DNA from: Pythium myriotylum
Lineage: Eukaryota > Oomycota > Peronosporomycetes > Pythiales > Pythiaceae
NCBI GenBank assembly: GCA_023091665.1
Contig: JALJCQ010000030.1
Coordinates: forward strand, 1,366,501-1,430,500
DNA: 64,000 nt
Reading direction: 5' to 3'
Shown here: positions 10,901 through 21,385 of the stretch, piece by piece
Numbering within the stretch: the first letter of the stretch is position 1
Layout of the letters: every line of letters starts with the position of its first letter
Translations under genes and position numbers: made by a program
Notes under the pieces: model-generated
Databases searched by the model: none
Seen by the model: the letters and a program-made list of their open reading frames with translations, nothing else
Told to the model about the DNA's origin: nothing

Positions 10901-13900
10901 ATTGAAGGCAAAGAGATGAACATCATGATTCAGCACTGCCACTTCAAAAACAGTTTCACCCACAGCCTGTGCTCGGATAGAAACGGGGAAATCAAACTTG
11001 GTGAACTGAACTTTGTAGAAGAAGTTCGTGCTAGTTTCAGTGGTGCTCACAGCGGCCCAAACGATTGGAGATGGGAACTGCCTAATCTGCGTACTCACCA
11101 ACGGCAGATTACCAATAGTTGCGTCGGAGAAACCATCTCTGTTCAGACCCCCCTCGCTTACTCAAGCTACATCGAAGAATGGATAGCACTCGGCTTGATG
11201 ACTTTGTGCCGTATTCCAGAGCTTTCCAGCACATCTGATGAACCGGTTCTAGAAGTAATAGCCGGAATGACTGCGCTCGTATGTGTGAAAAATCCTCGAG
11301 GAGAAGTTGTTGGTGTCAAGTTCCAGCTGACCCAAGGTGGCAACTATATTCTCTTTGTACGCCCGCTGGAGATCAAGCATCCGATAGCAATTTATGAGCA
11401 CAAGCGTTCTATTGATTTGCTTGTTCGACAGCGCAAGATCCTCGTGGCTACAACCAGTTCTCCTCTGACCATCACTAACCACTCTGTGGAACATTCAAGC
11501 GTTGACAAGAAGACATTCCTGAACGTACAGCTTGCTCATGCGTCAACAGGTACCACGCGGGTGTGGATCTTTCTGAAAAGGTTCTTAGACATGTCAGACA
11601 CAAAGCTCAGTGCAGTTGTTGACAATGCACACCTGAATTCCGGAGATCAAGCCTTCGACTCCACCATAATTGAGAATGAATACTTGAAGAAGCGCAAGAT
11701 CAGTGACGAATTTACGTATATTCTTCAGCGACGCGCCTTCGTCAAATCGCATCCAAACTCGCTTCAACTTCTTGGCTTATCATCACTCTCAAAGCCTACA
11801 CTTATTCAAACCCCACGCGTGGTGGACGCAAGCGACATGGAAGAGGTAATCATGAGGGCCGGGGAAAAGGTGTCAGGATTCAAGCCAAGTGGTAATCGAC
11901 TAGGCAGTGCAGGACCTGAGATGGCAAGAATGCGAAGTTTTCGAAGTGGAGCAGGAATTTCAACACATGCTTCATGCAGCATCTCCTTTCTTAGGAACCC
12001 TTCTGGAGTGATTGCATGCTCCTCCATCAACGATCATGGGGTCGCGCGCATGTGCTTATCGAACTTCCCTATTTTTTCTGAAGAATACGGGGATTTGGAG
12101 CTTGTCGTTCTTGCGTTCGACTCAGCTAGCGACCAAGTCGCATCCTATGAAGCGCACATAAATTGCGAAGGGTCTTCGACTTGCAAGCAAGACAACCGCG
12201 ATATTCGCCTCTCTGATGAAGAGGCTCTTGATGTCAACACTCCGTCAACACAGCTACAGAAAGATGAGGTGCTATTGGGTGGCGAGAGTCGAACGCTACC
12301 GAGAACTTTTTCGAGTAAGTACGCACTCTACGAGTCCCTGGCGAGTGCTATGGATTTATGGGCCACTCTATGTACGGACCCAAACATCCCTGGTCTTGTT
12401 GAAAAGCTGAAGAAATGGTCAGCTATGAAAGCCTCTCAAAAGGTCGCCTTTTATGCGAAGAATGCCAGCGACGACCTCAACTTTTTCATTCACCACAAAG
12501 ACCCTGAGTTCTTCAGCAGCTTCGTAAAGCCATTCATCACGGCGAAAGTATCGAAGTCTTTGATTGACCTCTACGTGCTTGAAGATACTGCTACACTCAA
12601 ATTCCGGTACACTCATCCGGGCACATTCCAGCAATTGAGTTTAATTGAGAAACTCTTTGTTGCAAATCGGTGCGATTCGGTTGATGATACTCGGGCGATG
12701 TGCCAGCATGTGGTGGACCTGATCGACGGAGCATGCGACGCTGACACAGCTGTTGGTCACCAATTGGCTCACATTTTCGACACAGTGTTATCCCAAGGTG
12801 CTATCAAACCAGAACCAGCTGAATCAACAAGCAATGAGGTCAACTCTGTCGGTGGACTACCACCAGCCTCGGCACCTACTGGTGCGAGTGGTTTTGGTTT
12901 CTCGAACACCTTGATGAGTGACAGGATCTCACTGACAGAATCTGCTGTCGCATTTGCCGCACCATCTTCCCGAACGCGCCGTTCAGTAGCACCAATGTCA
13001 GCCACATTTGGAGGGATGGCACCAAGTCCGGGCGTGTATGCATCTTATCGGTCGACATCCGCACCAATGATGATGAAAAAGACGGTCAATCAAATCCATT
13101 CCTCTGAGTCGTGTGATGATGATGACCATGAAGGCGAGGATTCAGACAGCGAATTTGACTTCAGGGTAGAGAGTTTAGACAGTGATAATGAGTCAAGTGA
13201 AGATGGGGACAAGAACGAGTCAGAAGGCGATCCCGATTACGAAAAGAAAGAAAGGAGGGCAGAGGCAACAAGGCGCCAAGCAAAACCTTATCTGCTTCCT
13301 GGTAAAGTGCGTCGAGTCCAAGAGAAGCGCTATTTCACAGACCAAAAACCACATCTTGATGGACGAAACATGTTCTGGAGAGACTACGCGACTTATCTCA
13401 TCCAGAGAACGACAACTGGCGAAGACCTACAGACCCGTCCCTTCCTCTCGTCCCATTTCCCTGAGGCCCTCCGCTCGTTCACAGAAGGCATCTTTGCGCT
13501 GTCGCTCCTCAACTTGGCGATGGACGAAGTTACCCACACATCCGTCCGTCAGCTCGCTGGAGGACTCCGAGTTGAGCTCAATGCTCGGTGTGATGTGATC
13601 TTGTATCACCAAGGAATTGGCCCAGCTCCTGTCTGCAAGGAGCCCAACTCGGTCCTAATTATGAAGCAGCGTTTACTCGCTCAAAGCGATCTTGCGTCGG
13701 CATCCTCACGTGATTTTGTTGATATCCGACCTGCACGCGAATTCATCGCGAACCGTATCTACTCTTGCGTCGTGAGCGTGTGTAACATTGGTTCCGCTCG
13801 GCTCGAGAACGTGAATCTGCTGCGGCAGATCCCCCGAGGTGCGATCCCGCTCACTTCGACTGGTTTCTACACCAAGAACGAGGTGATTGAGATAGCGCCG

Positions 13901-15697
13901 CACGACACGAAAATGTACACTTGTGACTTCTACTTCCCACATGTCGGTAGTTTCACACAGTATCCGGCCCACGCGTCACTGAATGGTGAGGTGATCTCAT
14001 GGGCGAGTGCAGATGACGAATTGGTGAAGCCGATTACGGTGGTGTTGAAGGCCACAGCAGTGGACCTGACGTCGTGGAATGATGTAGCAGCTCGCGGTTC
14101 GCTGGACGATGTAATCTCGTTTATGAGCACCAAGCGGTCAGTCGTGTCGCTTGGTCTCGAATCTCTGGCGTGGCGTTGCCGAGAGGAGGCCTTCTATCGA
14201 GGGCTGGTCAGCTATTTGCGAAAGCGCTGGGTTTTCGTCGAGTCGATATGGAAGTACGCCTTCCTACACAGTGATTTCGATAGCATCCGGGAACTGTGCT
14301 CAGCAAAAAAAGATTTCGTCAGATCTCTTGGTAGCGGCTTCTCCACCTCCATCGTGGACCTCAGCGACATCTATTACCAAGAGCGTTTTGACTCGAGTTT
14401 CGGCTTCGATCACACAGAGTTTGGCCCACTTCTTGCCCGTCGTGCACATCGTGTAGCCGGTAAAGTCGACTCGTCGTCGCCGCACTTGTTTGGACGCTCC
14501 TCGGAAATCACTGCGAGCGATAACGAGCCTCCGCGCATCTTGCACAAGAAAGCTCGCGAGTACTACCGTACGCTCTGCCAGATACTGAGCTTACGACCGA
14601 GCATCTCGACAGATCAGTTGGTTGTCGTCGCGTACTTCCTCATTCTCTTCAATCGCGTGTCGGACGCGCTAAAGGTGGTCGACCGCGTGAAGGCCCTTGA
14701 AGCGGATGCTATGCGCGACAGCAACGAATACTCAGTGGCTGCAGACTACATCGACTCGTATCTGGATTTTTTCCGACCTCACACGGAAGGAGACGTATTT
14801 CCCGTTGCTCGTCGCAACGCGGCCAAGTACAAGAAGCTCGTGAATGACCGTTGGCGGGAGCGATTTGTACGCATCCAGGAACTCCTGGATGAGTATGATG
14901 ACCTTCAAGCCGCTGCAAAGCAGGCTCAAACCGACGCGAGATCCTCTCCTATCAAGAAAGAACCATTGCAACGAGTACCCGATGACGGGGAGGTGCGATT
15001 GAAGGCCGAGGTGAAGGCAGATGAAATCCATTTCACGAGTCAACATCTTGGTGCATGCGAGGTCTCCTTCTACCGCATCGACGTCGAGCTAATGTTCTCG
15101 ACGGAGCCTTTTGATTCGTTCTCTGCATCAGCAGCGTCTCGATCGAGCCTCCTGCTCATCCAGCCGTGGAAACAGATGCGAGTGGATCTCCTCGACGATC
15201 CGTCTGCAGATGGTTGCGCAGTCACGACGAAGGTGGTGCGACTAACACCAGATCTCGCTGCTTGTCCAATGTTGCTTCGGATTCGAGAGGTTGAATCTAC
15301 GCGTACTGTCAAGACGATCGCGGAGCCAATCGACTTGGCACGGTCTTACTTCAACTCGCGGCTTCAGGTCGTCGTGATCAAGCAAGCAGGCTTGATCCAG
15401 GTACTCCATAACGGTCTACCCGTGCCCTCGTGTTATATCAAGGCATACGCCAAGTTGAGTGGTGGGAGTGGACGCAGTGGCCGGACGCAGTTCTATAAGG
15501 ACGGATACACGGACGTGATCGGCAAGTTCGACTACGCCGCCATCAACGGCGACTTACTCTCGCGCGTCGAGAAGTTCTCACTGCTGGTGTCCCATCCAAC
15601 ACTCGGGACAACCGTCGAGCAAGTCTCCCCGCCCGTGCTGGCTGTCGCATCGAGCGAGTTCGAGCACCATCAGGCGAATGAGGCGTTGTGGTTTTAA
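7960..15697 (+). CDS. Giant alpha-2-macroglobulin-like protein, cytoplasmic type
   Basis: Four exons, 7960..8364, 8419..8537, 8600..8926 and 8995..15697, give about 2,517 aa; the second may begin at 8428, also in frame. The start ATG at 7960 has an in-frame non-ATG extension upstream. No signal peptide or membrane segment is visible. From about residue 545 to 1150 there are beta-rich modules like the macroglobulin (MG) domains of bacterial and eukaryotic alpha-2-macroglobulin relatives: VQVYEV, a GVFVVEV strand pair, then a GIEFVV...GEPLNDA module ending in TDGSG. A later helical segment contains FFIHHKDPEFFSSFVKPF, a pattern I associate with large bacterial A2M-like proteins. An acidic linker lies near 1650-1700 and an LLRQIPRGAIPL motif near 1890. 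I find no thioester (CGEQ-type) motif. Function unknown; it could be a scaffold or protease-trap relative. Confidence 0.6.
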
Positions 15698-16289
15698 ATG
15701 GGACTCTTCTTTGACGATCCCAAAGCCTTTGATCATCCTCGAGTTACCCGAGGATGACCAGAGGCTATAGACAACCCGAGTCGGGTTGTCTACGATGCTG
15801 AGACACATATCATCCATTGTTCACACCGTAAATAGTAGCTGTCCACTTCGATTTGTGATAGCTGACATCGCCCGCCTCACTCGTGGCTTAGCACATTTTT
15901 GATTTGTGGCTGATCCAGGCCACCAGAACCGGACGCCCGCCTCACTCTGTCAAGATACACATAAAAAAGCCTGTATCTGCGACATAATCGACGTGACTAA
16001 GCCCCACTGGTCTCAAGCCACGCGCCTCGCGCCAATCCAAGACACAAGAACTCAAGCCATTCTCCGAATAGTTGTGCGCGGGCAATGACGTCGAAGTAGT
16101 TGACCTTTCGAAGCGATTGCCTACTAGCTCTACCGGGAATTGCCAGAGTCTAGGTCGGCTGTCCACTCTCGGTAGCCAGTGGTGCCCTTGCGCCTCATGC
16201 ACCCGGTATGCGTGCCCACTAGTTCATACTTCGATTTCCCAAGTCCCTTACCAAGCGATCTCTCCGAATAAGGCTGAATTCGTATCAAG
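15698..16289. other. Intergenic region with twin hairpins
   Basis: 592 bp between the giant gene and the transporter gene, both on the plus strand. It holds two adjacent inverted repeats just after the giant gene's stop (listed separately). It should also hold that gene's 3' end and the transporter promoter. I see no supported coding frame here. Confidence 0.5.
15733..15792. repeat. Two adjacent perfect hairpins downstream of the giant gene
   Basis: Hairpin 1 (15733-15757) has 9-bp arms TCATCCTCG/CGAGGATGA around a 7-nt loop. Hairpin 2 (15768-15792) is a 25-bp palindrome with 12-bp arms TAGACAACCCGA/TCGGGTTGTCTA around a single G. They lie 36-95 nt after the giant gene's stop codon, in a position to form structure in its 3' UTR. 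Confidence 0.7.
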
Positions 16290-17954
16290 ATGAACACTCC
16301 GTCGGTCGAACCGGCCGCGGGATTCTCGATCGCCAAGTCTCCTATTCTCGACAATCGCACCTCGGCCAAACACCTCGAAGAAGGCGGAGCGATTCGCGCG
16401 GGTGAGACGCCAGTCATCTGGAGCCGCAAGTCTATCGGTCTCGTTGTGCAGTATGCAGGTCTCGGAGTGTTCAATCACACATTGTCCAACTCTGTGTACC
16501 CGTTGCTGTACAACTATTTCCGCATGTCAGGGGTTGAAATTTCATCAGCGCGTGCTCTACTCAACTTGATCTGGACGCTCAAGTTCGTGGCCGGCATCAT
16601 TTCCGACTGCTTCCCTATTGCAGGTTTCCGCCGTCGGCCCTACATGGTGATCGGCTGGGGCATCTCTTTCGTTGCCTTCCTGCTCATGGCCGTGTTGCCA
16701 ATGCCGAGCCCATACTACCCAGACGCTGATTGGGCAAGGCTCAAGCAGCTCACAAAGATCCAAAAGGAACAGCTCAACACGCACTCCCCCCACGAAGGCG
16801 TGCGCTACCTCGTCCTAATGGTCGTCGTGAAGTTCGGTATGCTCATTGCCATGAGCGCAGCGGAGGGCGTGCTCGTCGACGTGGCTCAGCGAGAACCTAT
16901 CCATGCTCGCGGCACGACCGTTGCAGTCACGAGTGGGGCTAAGTTCTGCGCAGCGATCTTCGCAGCTTTCCTTACGGGCTTTGGCTTGAACGGGCCGGAC
17001 TATGGAGGCTCGTTCTCGACCTCGTTTGGCTTCCAGGCCGTGTGTGGTATCTGTGCGGGGTTTGCAGTGGTAGTCATCGCGTTCTCATGGTTCTGCATTG
17101 AGGAAGAGCGTGTCACTCAAGTAGAGAAGACCGTCAAGGACAACCTCCTGAACTTGTACGAGCTCCTACAGTTGCGCGTGGTATACCAGCTCGTTGCCTT
17201 CCAGTTCTTCCGCAACTTCTTCTCACTTTTCAACACGACGGCAGCGTCCCCGGTGGAGAGTCTGTGGGCTCGTGTCCAGCCTGTAAGCGACACATGCGGT
17301 ACAGCCCTGACGTATGTCGTCGCAACACTGCTCATGGTCGTGATCCGCAAGTACGGTCTCGGCTGGAACTGGCGCACAATCATCGTCGTCATGCAGATCG
17401 TGGTGGTCTTACTCGCCGGGATCCCAACCATGCTCACGATCTGGGACGTCGTGCGCAACCAGTGGTTCTGGCTTGGTACACCCCTCCACGACGAGCTGCC
17501 ACAGTACATGGGAACGACGGTCACAAGCTTTGCAATTGTCGAGATTATCGACTTGGGCAATGAGGCAACGGTCTTTGGCCTCGTGTCGACAGTCGCCAAT
17601 CTTGCGTCGCCCTTCGCGACCGTGATTTACAAGGTGATTGACTCTCATTACCACGTCAACGCCGCTCACGTCACGACCGACACACATACTGTCCGGTCTC
17701 ATGTCACGATCACGTACATCATCGCGTATGCCTGCAACCTCTTCTCTCTCGTGTTTGTGTTCCTGCTTCCTCGCCAAAAGGCCGAAATGCAAGCCCTCAA
17801 GCGCCATGGCGGTCGGAGCAAGGCCGTTGGCACCCTCACCGTTGCGTTCCTTGTGTTTACGTTCATTTGGTCGTTTATGACCAACTGGATGACATTCTGG
17901 TCGAAGACGGCGTGTCTTCGTATCGCTGGTGGCACAGGCTGCAAGAAGAAGTAG
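16290..17954 (+). CDS. Folate-biopterin transporter (FBT/BT1) family membrane protein
   Basis: Intronless, 554 aa. This is a major-facilitator-like protein with about 12 hydrophobic segments. The family signature region is clear: GLGVFNHTLSNSVYPLL, then LKFVAGIISDCFPI and the loop RRRPYM between helices. FBT proteins carry folates, pterins or S-adenosylmethionine in trypanosomatids, plants and apicomplexans, and the family is strongly expanded in oomycetes. The N-terminal 45 residues are soluble. A long loop after the fourth membrane span (about residues 145-175) is charged. The C-terminus ends with a basic cysteine-containing tail. The start ATG at 16290 follows an in-frame stop-containing leader. 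Substrate cannot be told from sequence. The 3' end faces the convergent CCCH gene, with only 76 bp between stops. Confidence 0.85.
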   Translation: MNTPSVEPAAGFSIAKSPILDNRTSAKHLEEGGAIRAGETPVIWSRKSIGLVVQYAGLGVFNHTLSNSVYPLLYNYFRMSGVEISSARALLNLIWTLKFVAGIISDCFPIAGFRRRPYMVIGWGISFVAFLLMAVLPMPSPYYPDADWARLKQLTKIQKEQLNTHSPHEGVRYLVLMVVVKFGMLIAMSAAEGVLVDVAQREPIHARGTTVAVTSGAKFCAAIFAAFLTGFGLNGPDYGGSFSTSFGFQAVCGICAGFAVVVIAFSWFCIEEERVTQVEKTVKDNLLNLYELLQLRVVYQLVAFQFFRNFFSLFNTTAASPVESLWARVQPVSDTCGTALTYVVATLLMVVIRKYGLGWNWRTIIVVMQIVVVLLAGIPTMLTIWDVVRNQWFWLGTPLHDELPQYMGTTVTSFAIVEIIDLGNEATVFGLVSTVANLASPFATVIYKVIDSHYHVNAAHVTTDTHTVRSHVTITYIIAYACNLFSLVFVFLLPRQKAEMQALKRHGGRSKAVGTLTVAFLVFTFIWSFMTNWMTFWSKTACLRIAGGTGCKKK

Positions 17955-18030
17955 AGCGGAGGCTAAAGTCGAGATCCGTCTCGGTCTCTCGTATATTCTC
18001 AAATACGTGCATATTTTTGATCACACGACG

Positions 18031-19417
18031 TCACTCATTCGTTGGTGGCTGCAGTTGCCGTTTTCGCAGTGGTAACAAAAGTGGGAATACGCCGTCGTTA
18101 TGGCGAGGTGCAAAGCGAATGTTCGGTCGTATCGACAACGGTGTGGCAGTGACCACGGACGTGGGGCTACTGCTGAGGGATGGAGGCTGCGCCTCGACAT
18201 TCGACTCAGCAGAAGGAGACGTACCTGTTGCAAGAGGCGACGTGTCCGCCTTGTGCTGCTTGGTAGGAGATGCACCGGCGGTGTTAGTGATAATAGAGAG
18301 AGAACGCTTCTTCGACACTGTCACTGGAGCCTCGTGCTTCATCGGGCATGTATCTCCCTGCGGGCAGTGGCCACTCAGAAAAGCCTCGCACACTTGAGCT
18401 GAGCCGCTCACTTTGACGTGGCGGAAGCGACAGTCGTCACGTGTGCAGACACCACGCAAAAACATCATACACACGGGCATCTTGTTCTGCCGGAGCAATC
18501 CACACATCACCACATCAGCTGAAGGCAAACACCAGAATTTCGGTTGCTCACCGACCTTGTCGTGGGAGAGGAGACACTGGCTATCGGTACAAATCCCACG
18601 AACGAACTTGCGACAGAGAGCGACGCGGCGACTGTCATGGAGGAATTTACACGCGTTCTTGTTGTTACAGTAACCTGGAGAGGGGAGCACGCATAAGATG
18701 TTCACAGCGGGCTTGGATTAGATGCAAAGCACTGCACTTGCCGAACTGGTTGAAGAAACGGCAGTACTCGGTGCGCACGCGCGCCTTGGCCTTCCCTCGC
18801 GTTGTTAGGCGAGCGCGATGCACTGCAGCCTGCGCTCGCGCACTTGGCGTCCCATGGAACAACGTCAACGAGCCGGATCAGTTAGCAGAGTCGAGTGAGG
18901 GTGTCACGTACGCCGTCGAACTAGACAAGACGTGCTTCCTGTACATTTGAGCTGTGCGTCGCTCCGGCCGATCAGTTCGGGCCGAGCGTAACCCCGTCTC
19001 TCGGAATCTCTCTCTGTACGTACCAGGTTTGGTCACTTCCGGTGTCTTGGCCTTGATGACGTCCGAGCGCACGAGACTGAAGCCGCCGTTGGCCTTGGCG
19101 TACTCGCCGTCCTCGAGCCGGAGCACCTGCGGCTGCGGCTGCGGCTGCGCGCGTCTGCCATACAAGACCCCGTCAGTCGCGCTCTTCCTCTCCCCACCGA
19201 GCGGCGCGGGCGTTGGTTACGAGGCGAAGCTCCCGCGGAGCGGCGGCGTGGGCGGCGGCGCCGGCCGCACGGCGTTCTGGTTGACCCAGACGCGGTTGGC
19301 GCTGGCGACGGGCGCCGGCGCCCACGGCTTGCGCGCGAAGCGCTGCCTCTGCTTGGCCGCCAGCAGGTTGCGCACGGCCTGGATCTTGGCGCGCAGCGCG
19401 GCCTCCTCGGCGTCCAT
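18031..19417 (-). CDS. CCCH zinc-finger protein, ZC3H3-like
   Basis: Four exons, 19221..19417, 18912..19154, 18742..18842 and 18031..18674, encode 394 aa. Four tandem C3H1 fingers begin at residue 174: C174-x8-C183-x5-C189-x3-H193, then LCRKFVRGICTDSQCLLSH, VCMMFLRGVCTRDDCRFRH and VCEAFLSGHCPQGDTCPMKH. The finger order and spacing resemble ZC3H3 (SMICL), a nuclear RNA-processing and mRNA-export factor, and CPSF30. The first finger is only canonical if the last intron (18675-18741) uses a GC donor (GCAAGT), which also gives the correct phase. A 23-residue insert between fingers 2 and 3 could be a retained 69-nt intron (in frame, no stop). The N-terminus is coiled and Arg/Gln-rich; the C-terminus is Ser/Pro-rich. 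Convergent with the transporter and divergent from the syntaxin. Confidence 0.8.
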
Positions 19418-19642
19418 GGCTGGCTTTTCTCGGCCGGGGTCCGTTTCTCGCACTTGCCACGAGGTCATCCGGTCTTTCCAACCTGTCAACCAAAACTTTT
19501 TACAAAGATGGTCGTCTTTCAGAAAAGTACGGTTACATCGTTAGCCGAAGGGGTTACAGCGTACTTAGCCGATCTCATTGCGCAGGGCATGCGAGCTCTT
19601 TGACCGCGACTGCAACACGCGTGGCGACGCGAGGGCCGGAGC

Positions 19643-20978
19643 ATGGACCGCACGAGCGACTTCGTCAAGATCACGGTGCTCTTCGACACGGGCGGCAGCA
19701 GACCCCACACGCACAGGCCGCTCTCGCAGGACGCGCGGCGCGCGCAGCAGATCGCCGACCAGCTGCGCCAGCAGGAGCTCTTCCTGCGCGACCTCAACGA
19801 GCTCGTGAGCAAAAAGTCCATCATCGGAGATGACTCGACGGCGCAGGTCGCGACGCTCACCGACGTGCTCAAGAAAGAGCTCGCGGCGATTGAGAAGAAC
19901 ATCCAGATGTTCCAGTACGCCATCGACAGCGCGCAGCGTGGCCGCAGCCAGGGCCACCACCAGGCGCACTTCTCCGTCATCACCCAGTCGTTGAAGTCCC
20001 GCTGCGCTAAGAACGCCAAGCAGTTCCACGTGCGATTGCCTACACGTGTCGCGGCTCCGTGGCGCGGTATCGGGTCGCTAAACTCGCTTCGTTTTGCAAT
20101 GTAGGCAGCGCTCCAGCAACACACGGCGACGATCCGAGAACGAAGCACGCGCCGAAGCAAGTTCTCCCACGGTGGAGCGAGTCCGATGGTCCAACTCAAC
20201 GCGCCCATGTTTGCACGCACTCAGCCGGCGACGCCACAAGCGAATGGAAGTCTCTTGAGGCGCCCGGAAGATTCTCCGCGCGCACCTCTGCTCAATGCAG
20301 ATCGTCAACCCAACGTCCCGATGGGTCCTCCGACCCCCATGGGAAGCGGTGCGTCACAGCTCGAAGCTGAAAGGCAAAAGGCACGACTGACAAGCGTACA
20401 TGATATGCTTGTGTAGGGATGGGTATGCCGGGCCCACCGCCTGCTGGTCTAGGTCTTCGACGAAGGCAAGGCAACCTAGCAGCCAGTCCGTTCATGCAGC
20501 AAAAGCCATTGCCACCAGGAAGCGGTGGTTCTGGGAATGGAGGTCAGCAAGCCATGCAGCACTTCTCTCGCCACGATGCCAAAACGAGATTCCAGAATGC
20601 TCAGAATGTCGAGAGCACGATTGTTGAGGTACGTCTCAACCCACCTCATCATGCTTCACACCGTTGCCTGATACTGAGAGTCGGTGTGTGTAGATCACTG
20701 GCATGTACACACGCATGGCGACCATGGTGGCTGAACAGGGCGAGATCATCTCACGAATCGACGACGACATGGACGTGGCGTACGTGGCGTAACGAGCCTT
20801 TCTAGCTCCTCTGCCGACGATGCTGACTCTCTGCTTGTACCACAGTCAAGCCAACGTCGAGGCCTCCCACAGCGAACTGCTCAAGCTCTACAGCATGGTC
20901 TCGGGCAACCGCTCGCTGATCCTGAAGCTCTTCCTCGTGCTCGTGCTGGTCATCTTCCTCTTCACGGTCGTCTTCTAG
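19643..20978 (+). CDS. Syntaxin-5/Sed5-like Qa-SNARE
   Basis: Five exons, 19643..20029, 20105..20348, 20417..20628, 20694..20779 and 20846..20978, join in phase to give 353 aa. It starts MDRTSDF, like the conserved N-terminal Sly1-binding peptide of Sed5/syntaxin 5. A helical Habc-type domain follows, then a Pro/Gly-rich linker. The SNARE motif spans about 265-325, with NVESTIVE, MATMVAEQGEIISRID and the central-layer glutamine in EQGE. A C-terminal membrane anchor (LFLVLVLVIFLFTVVF) ends the protein. Syntaxin 5 acts as the target SNARE for ER-to-Golgi and intra-Golgi vesicle fusion. The four introns are 64-75 nt. The start lies 225 bp from the divergent CCCH gene. Confidence 0.88.
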
Positions 20979-21385
20979 GTGCCGCGTACTGCCAGACCTC
21001 TCTTAACGCATATAGACTCGCTGGCTCCCACTGTGCTCATCTTCAACTCGAAGCAGAGTCGCCTCCCAGATCTTGGGTGTGGGTTCTTAACTGCTCCAAA
21101 CCGACTCCCTTCTCCACGCCCCGCCGCCTGTTAGAAACCTCTCCCTCAACTGTGTCCATTTGTACCATCCGGTTGCGGAAACTTCAGTCGAGAATCGCGG
21201 CCGAGCCCGTCCGTCTGCGCCACGCACGCCGCCGCCGCCGCCGCGCGCCTGCTCGTCCCCCGCGGCCTCTCCGGCGTCTCCGTCGCCGCGCGCGCTTCCG
21301 TCTCCGCCCCCTCGCGCAGCTCCGACCGCGAGGCGACTCGGACAACGTGCGCACTCACCGACCGACCACCTGCTCGCTCCCAGCC
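20979..21385. other. Intergenic region and GC-rich leader
   Basis: 407 bp between the syntaxin stop and the PX-VPS9 start. It presumably holds the syntaxin 3' end and the PX-VPS9 promoter and 5' UTR. The last 180 bp are very GC-rich with CCG/CGC runs. An open frame runs through it into the next gene but starts without a plausible coding signature. Confidence 0.4.
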
